DNA of 64,000 nucleotides from Strongyloides papillosus. Its lineage: Eukaryota; Nematoda; Chromadorea; Rhabditida; Strongyloididae. The notes below the pieces were generated by a model, which saw nothing but the letters and a program-made list of their open reading frames with translations, was not told the DNA's origin and ran no database searches. The DNA lies in assembly GCA_005656395.1 (NCBI GenBank), contig SRSI01000023.1, positions 930,001-994,000 of the forward strand. Direction: 5' to 3'. Of the stretch, positions 36,561 through 48,105 are shown piece after piece. Made by a program: the position numbers and the translations under genes. Each line of letters begins with the position of its first letter. Position 1 is the first letter of the stretch.

Positions 36561-36879
36561 TTTTTTATGTATAATTTTTTGTATATTGTATATACATAAT
36601 AGTATAATTTAGTTTTACATTTTTAAATATTAAATATACATATTGTAATTGTTTTAAAAATATATCTATTTTGATTACATTTATTGTAATTAAGATTTAT
36701 ATTTTTTTTACAATAATACTTATCCTAATGTTTGCATGAGACAAACATGTCTGAAGTTAGTACTAGCATTTTGTAAAACATGCATCCGATTTTCACAAAA
36801 AATGGGGTTTCTACATTGAAGGTGAGTTGTTTCACATGGGATTGAGGATTGTTTATGTATGAAACCTTTGAAAATGCAC
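36561..36879. other. Sequence after the Helitron ORF
   Basis: AT-rich with a short palindrome (TGTATATTGTATATACA, about 36577-36593) and the hairpin GTTTG/CAAAC at 36731-36747. May contain the Helitron 3' end. Confidence 0.35.
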
Positions 36880-37385
36880 CCATTGGGAGACGGTTGACAT
36901 TCGCTTGTCCATGGTTACCCATAATTTTTTCTTATTTTTTTAATACCATTTCACCTACCTATGGACAAGGAAAATGGTATAAATTTTTTTTTACACAAAA
37001 TTTGGGTAAGCGAATTTTTTCAAGTTCCATTCGTAGACTATCTATATCCATTTCCTATATACGGTAATTTATGACAGCAGCACAATTCTTCCGGAATGCA
37101 ATATTATGGTTTTATAGAAAAATATATGAAACTGGTGTACATTCTTCGAAAAAATCATAAAAAATGCCTAGTTATACAATGAAACTATGTTAATACAAAA
37201 TGAGAAAAATACCTTTTCGCTTGTTCATATTTTGTATGTTAAAAAAAAAGCCATTTCACCTACCCAATGAACAAATTGTAACAAAAAAAAATACTATTTC
37301 GCTTACCCATGGGTAAGTCAGAATTTCAAAAATGCCATTTCGTTTACATATGGATAAGAAAATGTCCCCTCTTCCAAAAAATGTA
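36880..37385. repeat. Diverged interior of a foldback-type element (copy C)
   Basis: Contains AGACGGTTGACATTCGCTTG at 36889 and several direct and inverted words such as ACCATTTCACCTACC, GGACAAGG and CATTTCGCTTACCCATGGG. These match the interior of the elements at 8808 and 18237. The GCTACATC arms are absent, so this is an incomplete or old relative. A further short match, GAGACGGTGGACATTCG, is at about 53645. Confidence 0.6.
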
Positions 37386-37439
37386 GATCTATCACTTTAT
37401 TCATTAATGAAATATTAAATGTTTGTATCTATAATTCAC

Positions 37440-39215
37440 AAAAAAAAATATATAAATTTTCTATAAAAATATTTAAAAATCACAATATGGATTTTTCCAA
37501 ATTTAATATATATTAAATAGATAATTGAATAAAACATAAATATAAAATCATGTACTCTCAATCTTCATCATTTTAAAAATATGGATTATTAAAAACCATC
37601 CATTTATCAAAAGATTAAAAATTTACTGTAAATATTACACTGTAAATATATCCAAAATCACAAAATAAATTTTTCTAAATTTAATATATGTTTAAGAGAC
37701 GATTGAATTAAACATGAATCTAAAATGGTGTACCCTCAACCTCTATGATTCAAAAACTATGGATTATTAAAAATCATGTATATGTTAAAGACCAAAATCT
37801 TACTGTCAATCTTATATTGTAAATATATCTGAAATATCGAGATAGATTTTTTCAGATTTAATATATATTGAAGAGATTATTGAATTAAACATGAATCTAA
37901 AATGGTGTACCCTCAACCTCTATGATTCCAAAATTATAGATCATTAAAAATCATGTATATGTTAAAGATCAAAATCTTACTGTCAATCTTATATTGTAAA
38001 TATATTTGAAATATCGAGATAGATTTTTATACATTTAATATATATTGAAGAGATTATTGAATTAAACATAAATCTAAAATCCCGTACCCTCAACCTCTAT
38101 GATTCCAAAATTATGGATCATTAAAAATAATGTTTTCATCAAAAGATCAAAATCTTACTGTCAATCTTATATTGTAAATATATCTGAAATATCGAGATAG
38201 ATTTTTATACATTTAATATATATTGAAGAGATTATTGAATTAAACATGAATCTAAAATGGTGTACCTTCAACCTCTATGATTCCAAAATTATGGATCATT
38301 AAAAATCATGTATTCATCAAAAGATCAAAATCTTACTGTCAATTTTATATTGTAAATATATCTGAAATATCGAGATAGATTTTTTCAGATTTAATATATA
38401 TTGAAGAGATTATTGAATTAAACATGAATCTAAAATGGTGTACCCTCAACCTCTATGATTCCAAAATTATAGATCATTAAAAATCATGTATATGTTAAAG
38501 ATCAAAATCTTACTGTCGATCTTATATTTTAAATAAATCTGAAATCTCGAGACAGATTTTTCTACATTTAATATATATTGAAGAGATTATTGAATTAAAC
38601 ATAAATCTAAAATCCCATACCCTCAACCTCTATGATTCCAAAATTATGGATCATTAAAAATAATGTTTTCATCAAAAGATCAAAATCTTACTGTCAATCT
38701 TATATTGTAAATATATCTGAAATATCGAGATAGATTTTTTCAGATTTAATATATATTGAAGAGATTATTGAATTAAACATGAATCTAAAATGGTGTACCC
38801 TCAACCTCTATGATTCCAAAATTATAGATCATTAAAAATCATGTATATGTTAAAGATCAAAATCTTACTGTCGATCTTATATTTTAAATAAATCTGAAAT
38901 CTCGAGACAGATTTTTCTACATTTAATATATATTGAAGAGATTATTGAATTGAATATAAATTGTGAATCATTTACACTCAACCTCCATGATTCTAAAATT
39001 ATGGATCATTAAAAATCATGTATATGTTAAAGATCAAAATCTTACTGTCAATCTTATATTGTAAATACATCTGAAATATCGAGATAGATTTTTTCAGATT
39101 TAATATATATTGAAGAAATTATTGAAATAAACATGAATCCAAAATCATGTACTCTCAATCTCCATCATTTTAAAATTATAGATCATTAAAAACCATCCAT
39201 TTATTAAAAGATCAA
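37440..39215. repeat. Satellite 1, 177-178 bp unit, about ten copies
   Basis: The marker AAGAGATTATTGAATTAAAC recurs at 37871, 38048, 38226, 38404, 38581, 38759 and 38936, with decayed versions at 37515, 37693 and 39113: spacing 177-178 bp each time. Within the array, copies alternate between AAAATGGTGTACC and AAAATCCCRTACC variants, suggesting higher-order duplication of two- or three-unit blocks. Outer copies are the most diverged. No ORF. Confidence 0.93.
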
Positions 39216-40380
39216 AAGTTTATTGTAATATGAAGTTACATAATTTTGTTGATAATATTATTTAAAGTTTAATCATCTTAAAATTAGTGATTGCGATTTT
39301 TAATTGCACAATAAAACAATAATGATTGTAATAATCAAATGAATAATTGACTTTTGTCTTAACAACAAAAAACTTGTGGGTAAAATTGTAAAAATTAATT
39401 TATAATATCATCTGTTTAATAGTTCAAACTAATAAATGAATCTTTTTTTACTTGCCTGTTTATTATAATTGCATTATTAAAGTCTACAAAACTAGGAGAT
39501 ATGTGTGTAAACTCATATTTATTATAAATTATTGTTCACTGGATACGTATATAATAGTAGTGAAATTATTGTTAAATGATAACAAGTTAAAATAATTAAA
39601 GTTTATGTTTATTTCTATAATTTAATTGAATTTATGATAAAAAAGGTGAATGTATTATTTATTAAATTCAAACCAATAATAATTATAATATAGAAAATGT
39701 GTATTTGATTATTGTATATAATAAAGAATAGTAATTTTTTGAAAAAGTGTATTTCATCAATGTTGTTTTAAAAACGGCGCACGGAGGTTAAACGGCATCA
39801 CCGGATATCGGAATCGTGATAGTGGTTATATCGGGGAACGGTAGAACGTTTTTGACTTTTTTTTATCGCTCCTGATGTCCATCTGAAAAAAATATACACA
39901 TATTTTATTAAAGCACTTTATTGTATATAAATATATAAAGGAGAGATATTTAGTTTTCAACTTTATCCGTGTATGTATATAATTTATTATTAATTATTCA
40001 CCGGTTGAATATCTCTGGGAATGATAATACGTTTTTAGCTTATAGAAAAACATTTTCTCATTTAGCCAACCAACCTCTTCCATTTTTCTAACCTCCGTAA
40101 ACTTCATTGAAACGGTAACGTTTCTGAAACACATATGAATTTAAGTTCGTCGATATAATATACTAGGATTTCTTAATTTTAATGTGGTACTTCTACCCGA
40201 TAGTACTGCCTGAACACAATCCAGCTAGGTTAAACCCCAGAGATTCTTAGTATAATTTACCCAATACCCGATAGTACTGCTTGTTAACATGTAGGTCTAT
40301 GACAAAAAAAAAGTAGAAATCTATTTAATTTTCGGATACAGCATTTAGACTAAAAAAATTTCCTTTTAATTATAATCATT
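39216..40380. other. Spacer between satellites with a G+C-richer island
   Basis: At about 39770-39850 and 40180-40290 the sequence is unusually G+C-rich for this window (AAACGGCGCACGGAGGTTAA; CCCGATAGTACTGC occurs twice, near 40196 and 40266). No ORF or element ends were found. Confidence 0.4.
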
Positions 40381-41165
40381 AAAAAAATAAATTTCTACCG
40401 CTAGAAATGTATAATTTACTATTTTACAAAATCCATGGGATGGATTTTTCCGATTTTTATATATTTTGATTAATTTATAGATTTGTATATATGTCTATAA
40501 AAAGTCCACTATTTATACAAATTTCCCAAAATAATGGACTATTTCAAATAATAACTGTGAATAAAAAATAAAATTTTAATTGTTTAAAGCATGAAATATT
40601 CTATTTTTTGAAATCCATGAGATGAATTTTTCTAATTTTTATAAATTTTGACTAATTTATAGATTTATACATATATCTAAAAAAAGTCCACTATTTATAC
40701 AAATTTCCCAAAATAATGGACTATTTCAAATGATAACTGTGAATAAAAAAATAAAATTTTAATTGTTTAAAGCATAAAATATTCTATTTTTTGAAATCCA
40801 TGAGATGGATTTTTCTAATTTTTATAAATTTTGATTAATTTATAGACTTATACATATGTCTATAAAAAGTCCACTATTTATACAAATTTTCCAAAAAAAA
40901 TGGACTATTTTTATATGTTATAAATAATGACTACCAATAAAAAGATAGAATTTCTGTTATTTATAACATAAAATAATCTATTTATTAAATTTTAAAATCC
41001 GTGAGATGGATTTTTCTAATTTTTATATATCTTGATTAATTTATGGACTTATACATATGTATATAAAAAGTCCACTATTTATACAAATTTTATATCAAGT
41101 ATGGACTATTTTAAATAATGATATTAATTAAAAGATAGAAGTTTTATTGTTTAAAACATAAAATA
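40381..41165. repeat. Satellite 2, 181-201 bp unit, four to five copies
   Basis: AAAAGTCCACTATTTATACA recurs at about 40500, 40681, 40865 and 41066 (steps 181, 184, 201). Each unit also contains GAGATGRATTTTTCTAATTT and AAATTTTAATTGTTTAAA. The sequence is unrelated to satellite 1 although the unit length is similar. Confidence 0.9.
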
Positions 41166-41454
41166 ATCTATTTCTATTATTTTAAATATCAAATAATTTG
41201 TTAATTAGATAGATAAAATTTTTTGCATTTACTTTTAATTATTTTATTCATAATTCTTTGCTTTTTAAATTGTGGTATTCTTTTTTATTGAGATAGCATC
41301 TTTTAATATTCATTTTTAATGATATATTGATATTAAAAATAAAAATTTTTATAACTAATAGAATATAAGAATATTAAATGTTTTAAGTTAAAATTATTAC
41401 TGGTATATAAGGTAGAGAATTTTCTACAAAAGTTCAATTATGAATTCTTTTCAG

Positions 41455-42169
41455 GAGAAGTTCTTATTCTGTTGATTCTTCAAAAACTCCTAAACCTACT
41501 AATAATTCTTCTGCTAATAGAAGTTGTGTTTGTGCATTATCAAATGGTGATCCACAAGTTGTAAAGTCAGCAAAAAAGAAGAAGTCCAAAAACTCTAAAA
41601 GCACTTTCAAAACATGGATTAGTTTTAGTAGATCATCCTCAAATTCGGGTTATACAACAACATCTCTGAGTGGACTTCCAACATTGTTTTCATACAAGCA
41701 AGAAATTTGGTCTGGAAACAATTGTGAGAAGAATATTAAATCAAGGATATATGTATGTGCTGTTCTGGTCAATATTACGCTTTTGATGGCCCACAAAGTG
41801 TTTCTGCAATATACAAATTTATTATTTCTTCAGAATCCTCCCCATTTTTCTCTGTTTCTAATTTCGTATTGAAATCACCTCTTGCTGTCTATGAAAGTGT
41901 CGTCACATTACATGTTGTTCGAGATGAACAATCCAAAAATACGTCGTATGGTATAGTGAAATTGTTCTTCAAATCTTCGGTGGATATGTTGTTTATAAGC
42001 GTAATATTCAAATTCCTTTCTACTTTTTTTCTAACAATGTTATGAAAGGGATTTCAAATGATAAAGTTCGCATCGACCATATGTTCGGGCAATTTACGAA
42101 TAGTTTATATGGTTTGGATAATGAGATGTTACAATGGTTTGAAGAGATTTACACTTATGTAGTAAACTG
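41455..42169 (+). pseudogene. Frameshifted gene remnant, unrecognised
   Basis: After an acceptor-like TTTTCAG at 41447-41453, a Ser/Lys-rich frame (SKTPKPTNNSSANRSC, then KKKKSKNSKSTFKTW) runs to about 41740. The protein text continues in a second frame (CCSGQYYAFDGPQSVSAIYK) to about 41960 and in a third (FGGYVVYKRNIQIPFYFF, ending IYTYVVN) to TGA 42167-42169. Composition is protein-like in all three. It is either an old pseudogene or a multi-intron gene with atypical introns. I do not recognise the family. Confidence 0.5.
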
Positions 42170-42685
42170 ATGGCATTTTGGATATTGGTTCAAGAGAATT
42201 AATAGAATGTCTAAATAAATATCAGTGAGGAAAAGTGATGTAACAAAATTTAATATAAACAAATAACAATATTGAGATTTTTTAAAATTAATATTTTCAA
42301 ATATGACATACTTTAAAAATTCACACAAAGTTGCATGAGAAAAAGCTATAATAAAAATTCTTTATTCTGATATATTAATTGCTATTTTTGAAAAGGTAAT
42401 CTGCTTTCTATGTTTCAATATAGACATCTAACATCTGCTGTGAAACATATAAATTTCTTGCAACAAAATATCCATATATTATAATTATTCAAATAGTTAG
42501 AATTTTCTTTTAATTAATAGATAACATAACATATTATTTAAAATAATAAAACAACTTATTTGTGTAACATTTATTAATATTACAACTTTATAAATACTAA
42601 ATTTAAAAATTGCAATATTCTGAAATAAATTGACATAAAGAATAATTTTAATATTATTATATTAATAATAATAAAAAACACATTT
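42170..42685. other. Intergenic, AT-rich
   Basis: Nothing recognised between the preceding remnant and the 3' end of the NADAR gene. Confidence 0.4.
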
Positions 42686-43242
42686 TTAATGGTCAAATAA
42701 TCTTTCTGCTAATCTATCCATTAAAATGCCTAATTTATTTGAGCCATTTATTTGATTAGAGTTGATATTAGCGAAAAGATCTTTGATGTTACAGCCCCAA
42801 TAAGGGTGGCCTGAATTTTCAATGAAACGGCGGCGCTTATCTCCGTTAAAGTAACACTTCTTTAAATAATCCTTTAACTCTTGATCTTTAAATTTTAACT
42901 CCAATCCTTCATACATAACTTTATCTCTCATACTCTTCCATTGATTGTCATTGTAGTTTCGGATATTTCTGGCTATACGTTTAACCATTATAGCTTTTGG
43001 AGTGTTTAAAATCTTATTAGCATTATATTCATCATTAAAAAATACAGCTTTTTGGTATTGAAAATAATGCTCCAAAGTTAAGAATTGTCTGCCATTATTA
43101 TCATAAAATGGCTTTTCATAAAAATTGCTCAAATGAGTTAAATCACCCTTGAAAATTACATAATTTGAGTTTACAATAACGTATGATCTCACTATAAAGA
43201 AAAATAATTAAATATTACATTTTTTAACTTACAATGCTCCAT
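42686..43242 (-). CDS. NADAR-domain protein (YbiA/COG3236 family)
   Basis: Exon 1 is only ten bases (43233-43242, ATGGAGCATT). A 41-bp intron (43192-43232, GTAAGT to TTTATAG) leads in frame into exon 2, giving about 171 residues, one domain. Family hallmarks are LSNFYEKPF near the start, TLEHYFQYQKA (the EHYFQ helix), MRDKVMYEGLELKF and the final GHPYWGCN. NADAR proteins hydrolyse N-glycosidic bonds; recent work shows some remove ADP-ribose from guanine in nucleic acid, reversing DarT-type marking, and others were linked to riboflavin intermediates. No partner ADP-ribosyltransferase is seen. The gene is 0.9 kb from two RPA32-like genes on the same strand. Cytosolic or nuclear: no signal peptide. 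Confidence 0.88.
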
Positions 43243-44119
43243 TTTTCTGACAAAATATTTTAAATATTTTATCTCAAAAGATTTCAGTTCAGTATATTTA
43301 ATTAGCACAAATAGTGTCCGCTTAGATAGAGTAATTTGAAAATTATAAATTTATAAATGAAACGATTTAAAAAAGTAGAAGGCAGAATGCTAGTTCTAAT
43401 GTCTAGTAAGAAATAATTTATTACCTTTTACCTTATTAATATGATAACATATATGTCATTAGTGTCAAAGTTCATGAGTCACTCATTTTTATAAGTATAA
43501 CATTATGAACGATAGAAAAAGGTATGTAGAAAAAATGAAACTGTTATACATGTTAGTACTCTATACTTTAATATCTAGATATTTTAATACTTAACTTAAT
43601 GTTTTAAGAAATGACTTTAAAATTATTTTGAATTTTTAAAATTATCCACATCACTAAATTTTTTTAAATTATACACTTTTGTGATTTTTTAATTGTTATC
43701 GTACAGTTTTTTTATTCCCTAATTATTGTTATTATTATTGTAAAACATTGTAACATTGAGTAAAAATTTGAAAAATCTATATATATACATGTAAATATAT
43801 GTATAAAAGCAATCTGTTACGATTCGTTCTCTGGATGGTATTAAATATATAATTACTTTTTTCTTACCATTTTGAAATGGTTTTCTTTTTTTTTCTAGTC
43901 TGAACTAATAAATATTAATAAATGTATTTTATTTATTTAGATTTAATAATATCGCTATTAAAAAATTGTAATTAAAATAAAATAATAATATTTCTATAGA
44001 CTACTATTTTAAAGAGAAACTAATAATAAAACATTATTATATTAATAATTTTATTAGGTATTACAAACTATTTATTAAATATATAAATTTTATATATTAG
44101 ATGTATTATTTTAATAGCA
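43243..44119. other. Intergenic between NADAR and RPA32-like gene
   Basis: AT-rich; no feature beyond likely promoter of the NADAR gene and terminator of the upstream gene. Confidence 0.4.
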
Positions 44120-45177
44120 TTAATTTCTTCTTTTTATCATGGTCAAATTGTCTACAAGTTGATATCTATCTCTTAATCTTCCCATAGCTCTTGAGAAATC
44201 AACACGTCCAATTCCCAGAAAACATCTGATGGACTCAACTGGAATTTTTGGTTTGTTTGAACTTTCGAATTCCATTTCTATAACATCTATAATATCTGAA
44301 TCTTTTACTTCAATTCTAAATTCGTTCTGACTATCATCATCATATGGATTGCGAGCTGAATAATGGGATTCTTCTTTGCATGGAATTTTAGAAGGAATTT
44401 TGAAGGGAGTTGGAGGAACATCATTAGTGTTTCTACGTTTTAAAGGATTTGTTGTCATTCTAGGAGTTGTTTGTTGTTGGGATGAGGTAACAATTGATCT
44501 TTCACTTATAACTGAACGTCTTGGAGTGGTTATAGATGATCGCTGAGTAAATGTGTCGTTTTCAGCAGTGTTTTCTTCTTCTTCCTCATATTCTTCAGAA
44601 TCAATAAATCCACTTGCAATTTCCAAAAATCTGTCTCCTCTTAGATTAAAAATATTTAGATTGTTTGCTAAATTCATTACATCCATCTCCATCTGAAAGA
44701 TCTTTTCATATGATGAAATATTGCTTATTTTAAAAATTCCTTCAAGAGTAAAATTATCAACCAGTCCTTTACTCATACCATAAGTTAAAAATACCAAGAC
44801 TCCTTCACAATCATTTAAACCACCTAATTCTCTAGACTGGTTTTTTATTGGAACCTGAAAAAGTAAAGTAGGGTTAGTAAAAATAATTTATTAAAACTTA
44901 CTTTCATGATTCTTGCTTTTACACTAGCATCATCATAACTTATTGTAACTTCATTAAAAGAAGCATTAAATTTAACAGCTTTTCCAATTGCTTGAAATCT
45001 TTTAACAGGCTCATTTTTGATTTGGATGGAATCGGGATTTTTGTTTAACAAATTCTTAAGTTCCTTTAAAGTAGTTCTATAAGCTGCTCCATTATAAGAG
45101 CAGTTGAGTCCGTTGATCCCTATTGTAAATTGCTTGAAAATCGAGGCTAAATTGAATCTCCAAGTATTTGCATCCAT
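44120..45177 (-). CDS. RPA32-like ssDNA-binding protein A, two exons
   Basis: ATG at 45177 (MDANTWRF). Exon 1 runs 45177-44902; a 47-bp intron 44901-44855 has GTAAGT and TTTTTCAG; exon 2 ends at 44120. About 336 residues. The N-terminal half has the pattern of an RPA32 OB-fold: IQIKNEPVKRF, IGKAVKF, then VTISYDDASVKARIMK and, after the junction, NDCEGVLVFLTYG. A Ser/Thr-rich linker (TPRRSVISERS, NPLKRRNTND) follows. The last 60 residues look like a winged helix (IPVESIRCFLGIG, GRLRDRYQLVDNLTMI) as at the RPA32 C-terminus. Canonical RPA32 is about 270 residues. Paralogue B lies directly upstream, sharing the junction and NDCEG motif. The assignment is by domain layout and pattern; similarity is remote. 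Confidence 0.68.
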
Positions 45178-45675
45178 TTCGCACACGAAATTTTGTCAAT
45201 TATAGAAAATAATGATGACAACTAATAATATAGTAATTAGTTGAAAATGAAAATAAAGAATACACTTGTTATTAAAAGTAATACTTATATATACTTTATT
45301 TTACAAAGAAGGAAGAGGGAAATAGATTGTCATCGTTTTTAGTTTGACATAACAGTTTTATTTTAGTAAAAACCAAACAATTTTTGATTGTTTTTACATG
45401 GTGTACATGGTAAAATTATTTGGCGCAACAGTTATTGTTATAATGATCTTGTAGTCATATGTTAATTATATGTTTTTTTTGCTTTTTTACACTTAAACTA
45501 ATAAGATAAACTAATAAAAAAGCTAAGTTATGATGGTTAGCTAAAAATTTTCTTAGTAAAATTCAACTAAATTATAAATACTACATACAAAATAAAATAT
45601 TTTAAGTCTTTATTGTGTGGCTATAATATAAATAAATAATATAAATAAAAGGACCGGAAATGGAAAATGAAATAT
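45178..45675. other. Spacer between the two RPA32-like genes
   Basis: AT-rich; should hold the promoter of gene A and the 3' end of gene B. Confidence 0.4.
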
Positions 45676-47093
45676 CTAATATTTTCTTACAACGGCAGTT
45701 AATCCATCAACTATGCTGTAGTTGTTTCTCATTTGAAGTAAGCATCTGGAAAGCTCTAAACGTTTTGCTCCTAGAAATTTTCTAATAGTTTCAATTTCAA
45801 CTTTACCATTTTCTGAAGAATCAATTCCTGCCTCCACAGCGTCGATTACGTCGGGAATTTGTAATGTATATATAATTTCATAAATATGTTGATTCAATAC
45901 TATTGGAGACAGCTTCTTCTTTTTTGTAGAATGTGAATCCATTTCTATCGTAGATCCCTTACGTTTGCGTGTATTTCCAGCTGAAGAATTGTTAAATCTG
46001 TTCTTAGGAGTTCCATCTGAGTGTTCACTACCAGAAAGAGACATTACACTTTCATTTAGAAGTAAGTTTGAAGTATTTCTAACACCGCTAATTTCTTCTT
46101 GTAGTTTATCATTGTCTTCAAATAGAAATACTTCAGTTTCCATTTCATTTGGTGAGAAAGTTGGAGTGTTTACAATATAGTTTGATTTCTGTGGTAAATC
46201 ATGAAATTCATTGCCTTCAGATAGAAATATTGCAGTTTCTCTTTCATTTGGTGAGAAAATTGGGGTGTTTATAGCATAGTCTGGTTCTTGTGGTAAATCA
46301 TGAAATTCATAGCCTTCAAATAGAAATACTGCAGTTTCTTTTTCATTTGGTGAGAAAATTGGGGTGTTCATAGCATAGTCTGGTTCTTGTGGTAAATCAT
46401 GAAATTCATCGCCTTCAAATAGAAATACTGCAGTTTCTCTTTCATTTGGTGAGAAAATTGGGGTGTTTATAGCATAATCCGATTTCTCTTGTGATAAGTT
46501 GGAAAATTTGTTTTCTTTGAAAGATAAATCAAGACCTGCTGTATCAAAAAGACCAACTTCTAAGGCCTTTTCCATTGTGTCTTTCTCGAGATTAAATATT
46601 TTAATACTTCTTAGCAAATTATTTATTTTGTGGAACTCTTCCAAGAAAAGCTCGTTAATCATTCCTTCTTCTGATACATTAAAAGTAGTGAATATTAATA
46701 GTCCTTCACAATCATTTTCCATGTTGATGACTTCTTCTACAAAAGCTTTAACACTTTCCTAAAGAGTAAGGAATAAAATAAAACATAATTAATTCATAGA
46801 AAACATACGTCTTTAATTTTCATTTGAATTTGAACTCTTTCATTTTGAATTACAGCCATATTCAGATTATCCTTAAACGATATATCATTTATACTTATTA
46901 TTGTTGAAAATTTTGTGATTTTTAATTTCCCAACGTAAGATTGATTAATATTTTTACTAATGATATTACTGAGTTCATTTAAGTCAACTTTATATCCGGT
47001 GCCTTTATTTATACAATTACAGCCATTAATATTAACATCATTATCATTTAATGATCCAGAAGTATTATAGAATGGTTCATTGGTGATGTTCAT
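45676..47093 (-). CDS. RPA32-like ssDNA-binding protein B with internal repeats
   Basis: ATG at 47093; exon 1 to 46809; 50-bp intron 46808-46759 (GTATGT to CTCTTTAG); exon 2 ends 45676. About 455 residues. The OB-like N-terminus (NDNDVNINGCNCINKG, VGKLKITKF, ERVQIQMKIKD) crosses the intron at the same place as paralogue A and continues ENDCEGLLIFTTFN. The C-terminal winged-helix-like part (VEIETIRKFLGAKRLELSRC, NNYSIVDGLTAVV) aligns with A. Between them B has an insertion of about four tandem 33-residue repeats (consensus ETAVFLFEGDEFHDLP, then NTPIFSPNE) absent in A, plus a basic patch RKRKGS. The repeats are rich in Ser/Thr-Pro and acidic residues and could be a regulated docking segment. 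Confidence 0.68.
46125..46480. repeat. 99-bp coding tandem repeat in RPA32-like B
   Basis: Four head-to-tail 99-bp units, with marker GGTGAGAAAATTGGGGTGTT on the plus strand. The two inner units are nearly identical at DNA level, so the expansion is recent. Confidence 0.88.
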
Positions 47094-48105
47094 GCTTACT
47101 TATCAGTGAAATAATATAGGTGATGGTTCAATACTGTGATAATTTATGTATTAACGATTATAATACTTTATTATTTCAATTCTTAGTTTATGGAAAATAT
47201 GAATAGGAATATGAATTATTGTTGAATAAAGTTGGACAAAAATATATTCAAAGTAAATATTCTACCTAAAAACTAAAAAGAAAATTGGCGCGTCTTTTTC
47301 ATTTATAATGGAAAAATTATTCATAACAACATATTATTCGAATAAAATTTTTTCTATATAAATTATCGTATTGAAAACTATTAATTAATAATTCTATTTA
47401 ATAACATATTAATAAGCAATAATTGACTCCTCAGAGATAGTCTATATAATATTTTATTTTTATTACTCTTCAATAGAAATGAAATCTTCATTAAAGATTA
47501 AGAAAGGAAGATGATTGTCCTAAAACGAAAAAGAATTGAATTTGAAGAAATTTCTAAGTATGAATAAAGAAGCATTAAATGGCAATATAACAATATGGTA
47601 AAACATTTTGTTTGTTCACAGAAGGTTTTAAATGCAGTATATACAAGTATATATAAATTTATATATAATACAATATAGTGGTTGATAATATAATGACTAT
47701 AATTTATGAAATATTTTTTCTGATAGTAGAATTGATCTATAAGTGTTAATTGTATATGTGTAAAAATTATTAACATATAAGAAAAAAATTATTGGATGAT
47801 ACGTAGATATGTAATCATTTTTTTATTATCTTCAATTGGTTTTCTTTCTTTTTGATAATATATTAGTTTAATTTTTAACATATGACATAATCTACAGTTT
47901 AATTTTACTGTATTATATCATAAGTGTCTGTTTTGTTTTTAAATATTGTGATTTTGATATTATCCGTATATAATTTGAATGATTTTAATAGAATATAATG
48001 AAGATTATTTTATAATTATTTTTTTCAGTTAGATAGTTAAATCTAAACGCTGCTCTGTAATATTTTGTTGTTGCATAAGTTAAGCAATTTGATTACATTA
48101 TCAAG
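47094..48105. other. Divergent intergenic region between RPA32-like B and RPA70-like
   Basis: About 1 kb shared by the two divergent RPA-like genes; AT-rich. A TTTTTTTCAG-like acceptor near 48030 may belong to a 5' untranslated exon of the RPA70-like gene. Confidence 0.4.

Noticed and set aside
36731..36757. Helitron 3' terminus: hairpin GTTTG/CAAAC followed by CTGA
   Set aside because: Stem only 5 bp and next base is A, not T as expected for an A|T insertion; kept only as a weak candidate.
45178..45186. Upstream GTG start for RPA32-like gene A
   Set aside because: The first ATG at 45177 gives a normal eukaryotic start three codons later.
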